A stretch of DNA of 64,000 nt from the NCBI GenBank assembly GCA_037447655.1, contig JBBHKE010001774.1, positions 1 to 64,000 on the forward strand, written 5' to 3'. Origin of the DNA: Zygnema cylindricum. Its lineage: Eukaryota; Streptophyta; Zygnematophyceae; Zygnematales; Zygnemataceae. The position numbers and the translations under genes are program-made. The stretch's first letter is position 1. Each line of letters begins with the position of its first letter. The notes below the pieces were generated by a model. It was given only the letters and a program-made list of their open reading frames with translations. It made no database searches and was not told the DNA's origin. This document shows, one piece after another, positions 34,781 to 46,975 of the stretch.

Positions 34781-34995
34781 ACGCAGTCTATTGCACGCAA
34801 CCCAATTTTTTTTACAGAATTTGTCAATATGACTATATTGTCAGAAAATACCGAACTGTCTTGTGCACCAAATGGCAAATGCTGTGAGCTTGGCGATATT
34901 GCAATACCCAAAACCGTCAACGCTATGTACAACGGAATTGCTATGTGGACAAACCAAACTGTTATGCAGATACTTACAAAAGAAAGCTGTACTCT

Positions 34996-35362
34996 CCATA
35001 GTTCAAAAGTAGGCGTTTTTATTGTAGGCCTTTTGTAGGCGCCTTTTGTCGTAAGTTGTGTTATGGGTTTTTCATGTGATCTTTTTAGATCACTACTTTG
35101 ATTAGCGACCGTCCGATCGTCCAAATATGACGGTTTAAATAAAAAATACCTAAAAACTCACAGAAAAAAAAAATTGTCCGAATGTTTTTCAAAATTTAGA
35201 CATGAGGTTTAATTCTCTATCTATCGATGTGCAACTCAACCCTGTTACTATTTTTTTTTGCATTTTGCGACCAATACAATATGGGTCTTAAGGTCACATT
35301 GTATGTTTTGCGTACAATAGGCATATTGTATGGGCCTACTTTCACCTACTTTTGAACTATGG
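34996..35362 (-). mobile_element. MITE with CATAGTTCAAAAGTAGG ends, copy A
   Basis: Begins CCATAGTTCAAAAGTAGGCG and ends CCTACTTTTGAACTATGG, an 18-bp inverted repeat. The interior includes ATGGGTTTTTCATGTGATC and CAACTCAACCCTGTTAC, shared in reverse sense with copies at 35408-35716 and 39091-39355. Non-coding; family not assigned. Confidence 0.8.
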
Positions 35363-35407
35363 TACGCTCTTACAGGAGACCTACTAGACTTTGAGGCATA
35401 TTTCAAA

Positions 35408-35716
35408 ATTAGGTGACCGTACGCCCATACAATATGCCTATTGTTTGCAAAAAATACAATATGCCTTTAAGACCCATAATGTATTGGCCGCAAAATGAAA
35501 TAAAATAGGAACAGGGTTGAGTTGCACATCGATCGATAGAGAATTAAACGACATGGCTAAATTTTGAAAAATAATCGGGCAAAAAAAAATATTTCTGTAA
35601 GTTTTGAGGGAATTTTATTTAACATCGTCAGATTTGGACGATCGGACGGTCGCTGATAAAAGTAGGCGATTTAAAAAGATCACATGAAAAGCCCATAACA
35701 CAACTTACGAAAGGAC
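35408..35716 (+). mobile_element. MITE copy B (diverged, tips lost)
   Basis: From GTACGCCCATACAATATGCC to CCCATAACACAACTTACG this is an inverted copy of the interior of 34996-35362, separated from it by about 45 bases, so the pair forms a large hairpin. The CATAGTTC tips are not recognisable. Confidence 0.7.
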
Positions 35717-35996
35717 AATCTGTCATATTAGCGTCTGCAATTTTGAGGGCCACACTAAATAAAGCCTCAAATTGACCAACCAGGCAGTATGGGACGATAA
35801 AAAAAAAATACCACACTGCCAAAAAAATTACCAAAACCTACGGACCAACCCCGTTGGTGGCTTTTACCCCGGAATGTCATCCTACGCCGTGTCAGTTCGC
35901 TAAAAAATTTCGTCCGGCGGCGTTCGCTGTTCTTTGATCTTACGTCAGATTCGAACGTTCGTACAGGAGAATGCACGACGCACACACATACAGTAT

Positions 35997-36115
35997 GTGT
36001 TAAATTTGTGTATTTTCTAGGTCTGAATTTATTCTGTGTGTTTGTTATATGGTCTTGTCTAAGTCATCCATACTTGTCGTAGTCACTGGAAGACAGAGAT
36101 AGCCATGGCTGCCCC
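35997..36115 (+). repeat. Diverged fragment related to the copia LTR
   Basis: TGTGTTAAATTTGTGTATTT followed by CTAGGTCTGAATTTATT, then TACTTGTCGTAGTCACTGGA with AGACAGAGAT and CCATGGCTGCC, parallels the 5' portion of the LTR at 25820 onward (TACTTGTTGTAGTCACTAAA, CCATGGCTACC). Similarity fades after about 36115. Probably a relic of a related element. Confidence 0.45.
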
Positions 36116-36461
36116 CATAGTCAAAAAGAAGAAACAGGCAAAAACAGGCAGGAAAACTGATAGTTGGCCAATACGAATATGTGTGAACGGGATTTTTTAC
36201 GACATGGTTTTTTTTCCCTTTTTAGAACGTACATTCTCATGCGTCCGCGGTTACTAAAACTAGTTATTGTACTTTTGGACTTAAAAAGGTACATTTATGT
36301 ACGGTCTGACACTGACAGCACACCACTCTATTTAAGAGACAACGTACTTTCATTTTTTACGGTACTTGGAAAATAGCCCTAATTAGAGTAATGAAAAATA
36401 TAGAATAAACTACGCTATTTGCGATTTAAAAAAAAAACCGGAAAGGAATTAGCCGACACTA

Positions 36462-36482
36462 CGCTAATAGCGATTGGCGGTG
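36462..36482 (+). repeat. Isolated TA-flanked terminal sequence of the pogo/MITE family
   Basis: CGCTAATAGCGATTGGCGGTG followed by TA matches the right ends at 7858 and 54237. I could not find a convincing left partner, so the element may be truncated. Confidence 0.5.
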
Positions 36483-36603
36483 TAGTGAACTTGAGAACCG
36501 CATATATGCGGTGCAGTGAACTAGAGAACCTCATATAGTGTTTCCTTACATTTTATGCAATGTTGGGATGTTGCCTTAACTGTATTCCTTTCTTTGGCAG
36601 TTT

Positions 36604-37002
36604 TTAGTTTGTGGCCCTCTCCTCCCTCTCCTCTCTCTCCTCCCTCTCCTCTCCCTCCTCCCTCTCCTCTCCCTCCCCCCCCTCCTCCTCCCCCTCTTCT
36701 CTCTGCCCCTTCTCCACTTCCCCCTCTTCCTTCTCTCCCTCCTCCCCCTCCTCCTCCTCTTCGTCCTGTGACGTCCTCCCGTCCGACAGGTGGCTCCTGC
36801 TCCCCCCGTCGGAATCACTGCCACGTGTCAAACTGCCACGTGGCATACCGCCACGTGGCAGCGGAGTCAGACTGTCCGAGGAGGTGGTCGAAGGCACCGC
36901 CAGAGGAGAGTCAAAACTGACAGCTGGCTGACACGTGGCAGTTTCTGAGGGTGCCAGACGACACGAGGGTGGAACGGTACGGCGTAGATTAGTGACTTCC
37001 AT
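36604..37002 (-). CDS. Doubtful 132-codon open frame, acidic C-terminus
   Basis: Starts MEVTNLRRTVPPSCRLAPSE, continues through a Ser/Pro-rich part and LPRGGMPRGSLTRGSD (encoded by the G-box repeats), then a Glu/Gly-rich tail produced by the CT-rich tract. No known domain. It might be a first exon, but no downstream partner exon is visible and composition could explain half of it. Confidence 0.15.
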   Translation of the reverse strand: MEVTNLRRTVPPSCRLAPSETATCQPAVSFDSPLAVPSTTSSDSLTPLPRGGMPRGSLTRGSDSDGGSRSHLSDGRTSQDEEEEEGEEGEKEEGEVEKGQREEGEEEGGEGEEREEGEEREEREEREERATN

Positions 37003-37063
37003 CTCTCTCTCTCTCTCTGTCCCGATTTCTTTTCCTTTTTTTCCCTCTCCCCCCCTCTCTCTC

Positions 37064-37106
<43 letters not shown>

Positions 37107-37250
37107 TCTGGGACTCCGGGCTCTTTCCTTCCTCTTTCCTCTTCCTTCCATTTATCCCTCCTTCCCTTCCTTCCTTCCTCCTTCTTCTTTTTGTCAGTTG
37201 CCTCTTTTTCCTCATCATTGTCCTCTCTCTCCCTCTCTATCTCTCTTCTC
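36605..37250 (+). repeat. CT-rich low-complexity block
   Basis: CTCCCTCCTCC words at 36615-36775 and CTCTCTCT runs at 37000-37240, with a unique-looking 230-base segment between them that carries the G-boxes. Confidence 0.75.
36822..36937. promoter_or_regulatory. Four CACGTG G-boxes, three at 15-bp spacing
   Basis: CACGTG at 36822, 36837, 36852 and 36932; three sit in GCCACGTGGC or CACGTGGCA contexts typical of strong plant bZIP/ABRE sites. Single sites recur at 37394 and 37530. No adjacent gene is clearly identified; the nearest recognised start is 2.9 kb to the right. Confidence 0.45.
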
Positions 37251-37299
37251 TGAAAAAAAAAAGGAATAAAAACCTTCTTTGGTTTTCTCTCTCGGTTTA

Positions 37300-39090
37300 T
37301 TTCTGTTTTTTCCCGGAGTCAAAGTTTTAGAAAGTTTTCAGTTCTTTGCAAAATTTTCACCTAATAATCCGATACTAGGGTTTGAAAAAGTCCACGTGGC
37401 AGACTTTTCCTTGACCAGCTCGCCAAGTAGCCACCAAAATTCGAAAAAAGTACAAACACGTACGAAATATTTCGGTTCTGTTTCAAAACTGCCCGACGAA
37501 TGAAAATTTGCCATCTAAAACAGGTTGCCACGTGCAGTATGCGTGTCACATCCAGGCGAGTGTACGGTCAATAATCATGACGTTTGGTACATTGGAATCG
37601 TACGTGTTCACGCTTTCGTAAAACGTACGTATCTTTGAATTGTTCAGCGGGTACAAACGGCTGCAAATTACATTTAGCTATGAATGTATTATACGAGTGG
37701 TGCATGCTGGTCGGAGGCTGACAAAAATTGGCGGGAAAAGGACGTCGAAACGGAATGGGAGGAGTTTCCGAAGCTTCGGTGAGAATCCAGGGTTTTCGCG
37801 ACGTATCTCTCCGGGGTTTTGGGCAGATAAAAAAAACATTTCAAGGGTTTTCAGTTGAAATTATGACGTAAATATATGCATGAGTAAGAACAAATATAGA
37901 CTAATGCATGTTCCAGTATTATTTTCATTTTGCAAGTACCGTGTTTATCTAGTACCTTGTTTTTCCTGTGTCTACTTTCTGAGTTTGTCCTTTGTTTATT
38001 TCTTACGAGACGCTTCTCCAGAGTCAAAGTATGGAAATGACGTGTCAAGTGAAACGGGCATCTCCGTGTACGCCTACGTGGAGTTAATGACGTCATCCAC
38101 TTTAACCGCATCGAATTTGGTACTTTTGTTCCGGTCGCCCACGCCGAATCGGTCAGAAGTACCAGAAATTCAAATGTTGAAACCACGCTCAACAGAAAAT
38201 ATGTACGGACATCCACCAAAGGATATAGCTCGCATTTTTTCACGCGTAAACTTCCCAAAGGATCTGTACAAACTGTACGTAAGGACAAACTTCCACACGA
38301 ATCTACGATATGCCTGTATTCAGATTGGAGTGACAGATGGCAGCTAGATAGAAAGTCTCTCGCACAAATAAGGAGTCCGCTCAGCACCTGTACCCTAAAA
38401 TACCGTACATCGATTAAGATATTATGAACGTTCCAGATTTTACTTTGGAATTTTAGATACTATACGCAAAGTCACGAAAAGCCCTAAAACACTGTCGGGC
38501 TTAAAGGGGTTTTTGTATATTCCCGGCATTTTCGCGGACTCTTAACAGGGAGGATATTGTAGTTGTTTCCCGCGAAGTTTCTGTGGTCACCAATAGTGCG
38601 AAAACGTGTATATCCAGTTTATTCGTACAATACACGTACTTTGACGGTTATTAAATATAGCCACGTGTTTAGTACATATTCACGGCATATAGAGTTTCCA
38701 TAGTTTCTTTTTTGGGTGTAAAATACGATTCTCACCAATCTCACCAACCGGGCCAACTCGTAAGAAACCTTGTCTGTACTAAAAAGTGAAATCTTCCAAA
38801 AAAATTGACCGTAGCATACACCCTTATTGGCCAAGATAATCGCATCCACTCAAATTAGCAATCGAGCCGGTTCAGAATCCGACCAGCTTAGGTTCGGTCT
38901 GGAAAAAAGGTCCGAACCGCACCACTACGAGGTTTGGAATCCGTTTAGTGAGATACGGGCCCTTCCGAACCGTCGGTTTCTGCCGAGCCGAATAGCACAA
39001 GCCGCCGATCTGCTAATAATCTTCAATAATCTGAGAAATACGTTGGAAAAAGCTACAAAGTCACTTCCTCCAATTTAGCGTACTTTTTTG
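37300..39090. other. Intergenic, no gene recognised
   Basis: Open frames of 155-178 codons on both strands at 37851-38387 overlap each other and show no motif. A GAACCG-rich stretch at 38860-39000 looks repeat-derived. Confidence 0.45.
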
Positions 39091-39355
39091 CATAGTTCAA
39101 AAGTAGGTGAAAGTAGGCCCATACAATATGCCTATTGTACGCAAAACATACAATATGACCTTAAGACCCATATTGTATTGGTCGCAAAATGAAAAAAAAA
39201 GTAACAGGGTTGAGTTGCACATCGTTCGATAGAGAATTAAACGTCATCGGACGGTCTCTGATCAAAGTAGCGATCTAAGAAGATCACATGAAAAGCCCAT
39301 AACACAACTTGCGCCTACCAAAGGCCTACCATAAAACGCCTACTTTTGAACTATG
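39091..39355 (+). mobile_element. MITE with CATAGTTCAAAAGTAGG ends, copy C (265 bp)
   Basis: Begins CATAGTTCAAAAGTAGGTG and ends CCTACTTTTGAACTATG. The interior is colinear with copy B and inverted relative to copy A. It lies about 435 bases upstream of the large fusion gene's start codon, so it may contribute promoter sequence. Confidence 0.85.
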
Positions 39356-39790
39356 GTACGGATGCTTTACGGGTTTCGGTGGACACGCCTCAAAACCTAG
39401 AAGGTCGCCGGTAAACCTAAATTTTCGTACGGCTTTTTCTTTTCTGGGTGACCACCTGGCAATTGGATATTCATCCCAGCATACAAACTGATTCCGCACA
39501 CGTGTATGGCAGTATATAGTGGTACAAACGTTAGGCGGTTTTCATTTTTGAATGTTGATGCGGTTCATGAACATTGAACGCACACAACTGCAACTGCTTT
39601 TCATTTCATTCCTCTCCCAAATTTGCTTCCTCGCGAGCGAACTCTGTTTGGACATCGTTGTTTTTCGATAGCTTTTGAAGGGATGCACAAATAGTTGTCA
39701 ACCCGCCTCGTCAACAACTGTTTTCGACGACAGTTACTGTTTTTTCTCTCTTGTCAAATACAACACTTTTAAAGGCTGTTAAACCAGGCA

Positions 39791-42700
39791 ATGGCTGCAT
39801 TGCATGAAAATATGTCTGTTGCATTTATCGGTTTGGGTGCCATGGGCAGCGGAATGGCTGCCTCTTTAGTTCGTAACGGTTTTCAAGTACGGGGATTTGA
39901 TGTGAGTAAACGTTGTGGAGTTTTTTTTTTTTTTTTGCATTTACAAATACAGTGACTTGAGATAAGATGAAGGAAGTGAATCACTTGGGTGATGCTGTTC
40001 TTGCTCAAGAGGTTTATATAAAATCCGGAAATGTCACAAAATTACAGAATGGAGCCCAGGCTTTGTTAAGCGAAGGACTTATGTAATCTCGTACAGAGTG
40101 GAACAAATAAGCCTTTGTAGTTTTTCTACAAAAGAAAATGTCTCACAAGTACGAGTTTTGTGGTCATTAAGGAACAATAGTTGCAATGTAGGCTGTTATT
40201 GAAGGTAAGTTTCCTTGAGCAGGTTTATGAACCATCCATGAAACGCCTTCAAGATGCTGGTGGCAAGAGTGCGACCAGTCCAGCTCAGGCTGCTAAAGGT
40301 ACAATACTGTGGGTATATTATTTTGGAAAAATTAAACTTGAAAATGTAGTACATAAATGTTTCTTCTGGTAAATTGCTGAAAAATGATCGCTGGCAAAAT
40401 TACACCAATGGCATAAGGGCAGTAATGTAGAAGCATCAAGAACTTATAATTTGCTCAATATTCAATCAAGAAACCGACTTCCATATGGTTTGTTGTATTC
40501 TACGTACCGAACCATTGACAACTTGCTCTCCATTTTCCGAACATACTGCAATTCAATCTTGCCAGTCCCGTTCATACATGAAACTTGTCTTTGAGGCCTT
40601 GCACTTCTGTGATTTTAGGTGGGCTTGGAACCGTTTTTTAATTTTTGGTAACAGTATTTGGCGAAGATTTTCATGCATGAAACTTAATCTGAGCAAGCAT
40701 TGGATTTGTGAAGGTTCTTCTGTATTGGTCATCATGGTCACCAATGCGCAGCAAGCCAACGACGTCCTTTGGGGACCCGAAGGGGCAACTGACGGTGAGG
40801 CATTTTGTCTATCAACTAGTCCGAGCAAGTCCTTCCATTTTTTTTTGCCGGCATGTTGTCGCTTCTTGTTATCGCTTTGTTGATAGCCGTATGCACCAAC
40901 CACATGGTGGGGACCCATTCATTGTACAAGTGTATTAATGTTTGCGCTTCAGAGTGCAATCCTAAAACTTAATACATGTAATAAAAAATATAAAAGATTG
41001 TTGTTGCATTGTTGTTCTCTTCAATTTTTCTAGTTCTCCAAGGACGCATTCTCTGGTATATCTTAGCCTACAAATTTAAGCTCTCTTATGGTTCTCATGC
41101 CTTTCTTAAGCACCAAAGTACTGGACACAAGTATTTCCGCTGAGTGGTTTTTGTTCTTGAAAGTGTTTGGTTTTCCAGACCTCATTTGATAACTTCGCAG
41201 AAGTTGGAAAGTTTGCAATATATTTCATTTGTTTCCTTGTGATGAATCAAGAAATATACAAAGCCTTAAGCTTGCAGTTCTATTGGTGAATACTTCCGTC
41301 TCAGTTATCCTTTTATACCTTGTTGCAGGATTGTCAAACAATGCCGTTGTGATTCTATGCTCCACTGTCCCACCGAACTTTGCTCGACAACTTCATAAGC
41401 GACTGACTGGTGCGTTCATTATCTCCTTGGCCTATATTACAACTTGAATTTAATCAGCTCATGTTGAGTACAGATTTTGTGAAGCATAATAATCCCAACT
41501 CGTGTTTCAACTTTTGTCGTTGAATAACACTTAGCGAACCACATATGATATTAAGTTTTTCATCAAGGATTCACATTCGGGAATGTGTTTTGGTTAATCG
41601 TTTATTCATTTGAGAAGAACCTGAATTCAAAGCCTCTTAGCGGACGTGCCATTCAAAAAATGACAGCACAGAATTTGAATGCCCTGGGAAACGTCAGTAG
41701 ATGAATGATCAGTGGGTGGATGGTTGGTTAAGCAATTGACGAGTGTGGGAAGTGAGTGAGGGGTGAGTAGATGACTGTGTTGGAGGTGTATGGATGGATA
41801 TAGTTCGTGGAATTATGCGGCAAGTAAATTGGTTTAGTGATGTGGCAAGGGGGAAGTGTATTTATGAAATTATGTTTTTGGTGGTCCATGAGCTACCAAA
41901 TTCAAGTACGCTTCTATTGATAATTCCTAATATACTTCATCTTACAACCACTTTATGCAAGGCTTATCAGGGCTTGATGAGTTTGTCTGTACTACAGGTT
42001 AATGCTGAGAGTTAGGATGCCATAATGACCTCTGATTGAGCTTCCTGGTTTTCTTCCTGAAGCTTGTTTTGTCAATTTTATATAACATTGTTCATTATTA
42101 TAAATAATGAAACGAGCAATGCTGATTAGACATTTAATTTTAAGAAATTTGATTCAGAGGAGCTTTTTAATTGTAATATGCTGCAATGTCTTGACACATG
42201 TTACTTCGAGCTAATCTTACCTTTTTCAAGAAACCTTGTTCACTGTCAGAATTCTCAGCATGCAGTGTGGCCATTTATTGCATATGTTGGTTGATTGGAA
42301 GGAGCCCAGATTCCGCTAGAGTATGTCTGGAGCACCACAAGCTTCATGCAGTTCTTGATGCCAGTCATAGAATTGTCTGTTCATATGCATTCCTGCTAAT
42401 GTGGTGTATTCCCCTTTTTTTCGGCCAGACTTGGGGCGTGGCCTTCAGTTGGTGGATGCACCCGTTTCAGGAGGAGTAGCCCGGGCCGCAGCTGGCTCTC
42501 TTACGGTAGGTAGAATGGATGCTATATAATGTCAACTAAGACCTCAATAAATGTCACGTATAATATATGTATAATGTAATATGTATAATGCTGAATAGTG
42601 GAGGACAGTCCTGGGGCTAAACGAGCAGGGTGATGTGTTTGGTAATCGTGAAACAAGCCTGTGGAATTCCAGGATGGAAAATATAGCAGTCGGAGCTACA

Positions 42701-45700
42701 TGGACTGGAACATCAATTTTAAGTATTTTGAAAGTCAGAAGTCAGGTTGCTTGTTTTTTATGAATGAAAGACAGGTTGTGGTGTTGAGCAGGTACCTCTT
42801 TGATCATAGGTAGAGTTGTGTGATGAATCAATTCCTATTTTTATTTTTGCAGTTTGTGTAGTAATTTTCTTGCTGTTTCGGTGAACGCTCGGTCTTTCTT
42901 GTTTGCAGAAATTTCTAAACTTTTTGGAGTAGCTTCCTTCTTGTAGAACAGGACTGCATGCTGTTGTTCATATAATATTTTCACTTGTATGATAACCAAA
43001 TTTCAACTTTATATGTGTTGTTCTATAATAAATATTTAATTGCTTATGAATGCAACTGAGCATGTTGAAATGGTGAATTTCTGGTGATTCAGATTATGGC
43101 TGCAGGATCACCAGAAGCTTTGGAACAAGCCAATTCTGTGCTGTCAGGTGGGACGTGGCCCATATGCATGTCTTGTTTGTATCTAGTTCAATTCTTGTTT
43201 GCCTTAATGTGTTACCTTAAGAACAAAAAATATTTAACTTGTATTGTTCTTTTTTCACTGTTTGCCTAACCATACATTTCGAGTCCCTGCCATGGATTTT
43301 ATGCCATGGGCATGCTGTGGATATGTTGCACTGTGAAATTTTGGCAGTTAGCTTTTGATGACTGTTCCATCATTTTGGTCAAATTCGATATGGAGGATTT
43401 AGTTCTTCCATGTATTGCATATTATGTCCCAGACAGGAAGTAGCAGAATATATTACTCAATCAATCTTATTTCTTGTATCACCCTTTGCTCGGTCAGTGT
43501 ATGAGTTTTCAAGTTAATAAATGGTTTCCAATGTTAGTTTTACCAAGAGGGGCTAAGGATAGTAGTGGTGATATGGCTGTGGGATAGTAGAAAATAAAAC
43601 TTTTGGCAGTGTAGAGTACAACACTAAATTCGTGGGAGAGTAGAAAACGAAATTAAGTGATGAGATGCACGAATCCTGACTAATATACCGAGTCTTCTTG
43701 ATTTATCTTGCAATGCAGCTATGAGTGCAAAGCTCTACATTATTGGCTCTGAGCCTGGATCTGGAAGGTAATTTTTCTGTATGTTACCTCTCACCTTGAA
43801 CGATCTCACATGTGAAATTGCGAACCGCTTAAGTCTCAATTGGCTCTCATTGCATATGTACTAAGAAGATAACAATGGCAAGCAAAACAGTGCATATCTT
43901 ATGCAAAGTGGGTGTTTTTTTCAAGCACGTGAAGCAAACTTTTTCCTTTTGTTTATAGACAATACTGACCTGCACTTGTGTTCCCATGTGAGTGGTCTGC
44001 AGTTCCGTGAAGATGGTGAACCAGCTCCTGGCAGGAGTGCACATCGCAGCTGCCGCCGAGGCCGTCGCTTTGGGCGCAAGAGCCGGTCTCCACACGCGCC
44101 AGCTGTACGACATCATCACACATGCCGCAGGGAACTCATGGTGAGGGGACCCCAACGCTCAGCAAGAAGAATGGAAATACTTTAAGAGGAATGTTGAGCT
44201 TGATTTAGGAACTATTGGATTTCATTTTTATTTTGAAAATTCACGATTTTCTCATCTCTTTCATCAAAAGTTTCCTTTTCAGTTGATCCTAGATTTGCAT
44301 TCCAATAATGGATTCCAGCACCCTGTTTATCTTATCACTCAGTCCAGAGGAAGCCAGAGCTGGAAATATTGTTCTTCTGGTATTCCAAGAAACTTAGAAT
44401 GTGGACGAATGTAGGGATGGATCACACGTACGTTTTGAAGGCAATGGCTGGTATATGTATTGACCTGTGATTTTTCACGTTATGACCTTTTTCAACTACA
44501 ATGGCGTCTGCCAATGTTCTTTCTTCCTACATATTGTATAGTTTCATCTGCTGGTCGTTTATCTCCCTTGCTTTGCGGGTTTATCTCCCGATTATTAAGT
44601 ATTGTAGTGGGATTGGTACCCCATTTGAAAATGGGCTGAAATGTAGTGGGAGTGTTTGTCACACAAAAGATAAATAAGTCTCGGGCGTGATTAGGTGCAA
44701 GCTGCTCAACACTGTTTGTTGAATTGGCAACTCTCAAATTTAGTACTGCTTTAAGGTTCATGTGGCTTCCTGTAAGAAAACTCCCGCTTGGTGCATAAAA
44801 TGTCGTTTGAGTACGACTAGCTGATTATCATGTGTCTGATTATTGAAACTAATATCTCTCCAGACTTTTGTGGTATTTCTGCCGGGTTAGGATGTTTGAG
44901 AATCGTGTACCGCACATGCTAGATGCCGATTACACCCCACACTCTGCCCTGGCGATATTCGTGAAGGACTTGGTGGGCCCTGCTTTCCCAATGCAATTCT
45001 TTGCTGCTTGAATTCATCTACACATTTTTCTTCAAGCTTTCTTGCTTCGATCTTTAGGCTTCGTCATCGTTTGCTTTATCAGATGAATAAATTATGTTCA
45101 GTAAATGTTAATTCTTGGAGTCGCGTACTGGTTTGCTAGCTTCCTAACTAAAAAATCTTGACTTCCTCGATTGTTTGTTTGTCACGCAATTTCTTCAAGA
45201 AAAATATTTAGTACACAGATTTTCCTCTTCCTGATATGAATTTGGGAATCTTGCTTATCTTTCCAAGATTGGAACAATGATGCCAGTGTATTTGGGCAAG
45301 TCTCCACTCAGATCTCTCTTTCTTAACTCTCGGCACCTGCAAGTGCAACTCGAATTCTAATGGATGCTATGCTTCAGAAGCAGTCACTTTATGGGTCAAA
45401 CTCAGCAAGTATTGCAATCGATGTCATTTAAACATTTCAGCGTAGATTAGGATTTTTACTTCAGTTCATCATTTCTCAACTATTTGTACACTCAGTAGCG
45501 CTATTCCCACCTATGCCGTTGTGTAACATGGGTCACCAAAATCTACTCGTTTAAAGACGGTCTTTGGTCACATGCACTTGCGCAACAGCGTCTGTACAGG
45601 GTGTGACATCTAAGACGACAGCTAGCAAGATTCGTTCACCAACATGTCACCAACACCACCGACACGCCATGTAACCCAAATGTTTCACAACATTTTCCAA

Positions 45701-46975
45701 AGTGCTATAAAGAGCCTTTATGAAATGTTGTTAGGAGAATCAAAACGGAAAACTCAAGTTTCGAACTATCGTATTGACGTATATATTTACAGTGTGAAAA
45801 CGATAAACTGTACGGTATATTTCAATTAGATTTGGTCAAGACTGTGATGTGTATGTCGCTAAAAAACGCTATGTTCACCAAGCTCCTTAGGTGAGAATAA
45901 TGCTAATGTGTGCAGTGATTTACATCCCTTCGATGTTTAAGATACCTTTGATTTCGGTTACAATGTACTCGCTGATTAGTTTGCCACTTATTGAGTCACT
46001 ACACACGTTTTACATTTCAGCATCTTCTGCATGGATAGAAATATCTGTGGCTTTTCTGTTGCCATGATATGGTCTTCAAGTGTCAAACTAGTGCATGTTC
46101 TTCCACCAGGGGCTGTGACTGGACCTACGAAATTTTGGACCTAGGAAACCTAGGAACTAGTATGCAGTGTTAAATTTGGACGGAGAAATCTTAGTTGTGA
46201 CAATTCATGAGAACTTAGGCTCGTTGTCCATTAGACTTACATTCTTATTCTGCCCGTGTAGGTGGTATTGTACATTGAGGAAGTTGTCCAAGCTGAAATC
46301 ACCTTTGGATGCTCAGGCAGACATGTTTTATCTTTACGCCGTTCATTGTCTAGGTCTTTTAATGGTTGAAGGTAGTCAAGCTTGGATGCAGATAGATGAT
46401 TTGGAGCATGTAAAATTGGCATTTGTTGGTTAGAATGATTACCTTCACCGTCAAAGTGCCTAGTGGCGAGGCGACGCTCTAATGGTGAGCCCTACCAAGG
46501 GCATCTGTGGTCCAGGTATGAAGAATTCTGAACCAACAATGCTGGGGTTCAAGATGCAGCTGCTCATGGAGGGCCTCGTCTTCCCATCAACCTGCAGGGT
46601 ATCGTTTTGGAAGAGGCCAAGTTGCTGACATTCCCCGCACCATTGGCGGCCGCTGCACACCAGCAGTTCCTATTTGGTGAGCAGTTCCCTTCTCATGGGT
46701 ATGATGCCTTGGCAAATTAGGAGCACATGTTTCTTTTTTCTTTCCTTCCTGGGAATTGGGAAATTAATTCCGTGCCGTACGCTTCTTTATTCAAATAGTA
46801 TAAATTTGAGTGTGAAGTGATTTCTCGAAGGCGTGATGCTTAAGTTTTTTTGGATGGTTGGAGAGTCATTAAATGGCTAGTTGCATTAGATGTCAACGGA
46901 TCTCAATAATTGTCCATCGTGTTTGCAGGCACACATGCTGGATTGGGACGAGAAGATGACGCTGCAGTAGTGAAG
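39791..46975 (+). other. Module 1: beta-hydroxyacid dehydrogenase, exons 1-11
   Basis: Exons: 39791-39901, 40223-40298, 40714-40794, 41329-41409, 42429-42505, 43093-43147, 43719-43767, 44003-44140, 44891-44972, 46598-46676, 46929-46975. NAD(P)-binding Gly motif FIGLGAMGSGMA (residues about 12-23), substrate-binding DAPVSGGVARAAAGS, and the catalytic Lys and Asn in SVKMVNQLLAG are all present, so this module looks catalytically competent. It ends GREDDAAVVK. Confidence 0.92.

Noticed and set aside
37851-38387. 178-codon (minus) and 155-codon (plus) frames overlapping each other
   Set aside because: Neither has a recognisable motif, coding-like composition or splice context; mutual overlap suggests chance.
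44973-46597. Open frames inside the long intron 9 (for example 46167-46433)
   Set aside because: They have no homology to the fusion protein, and exon 9 joins exon 10 in phase without them.
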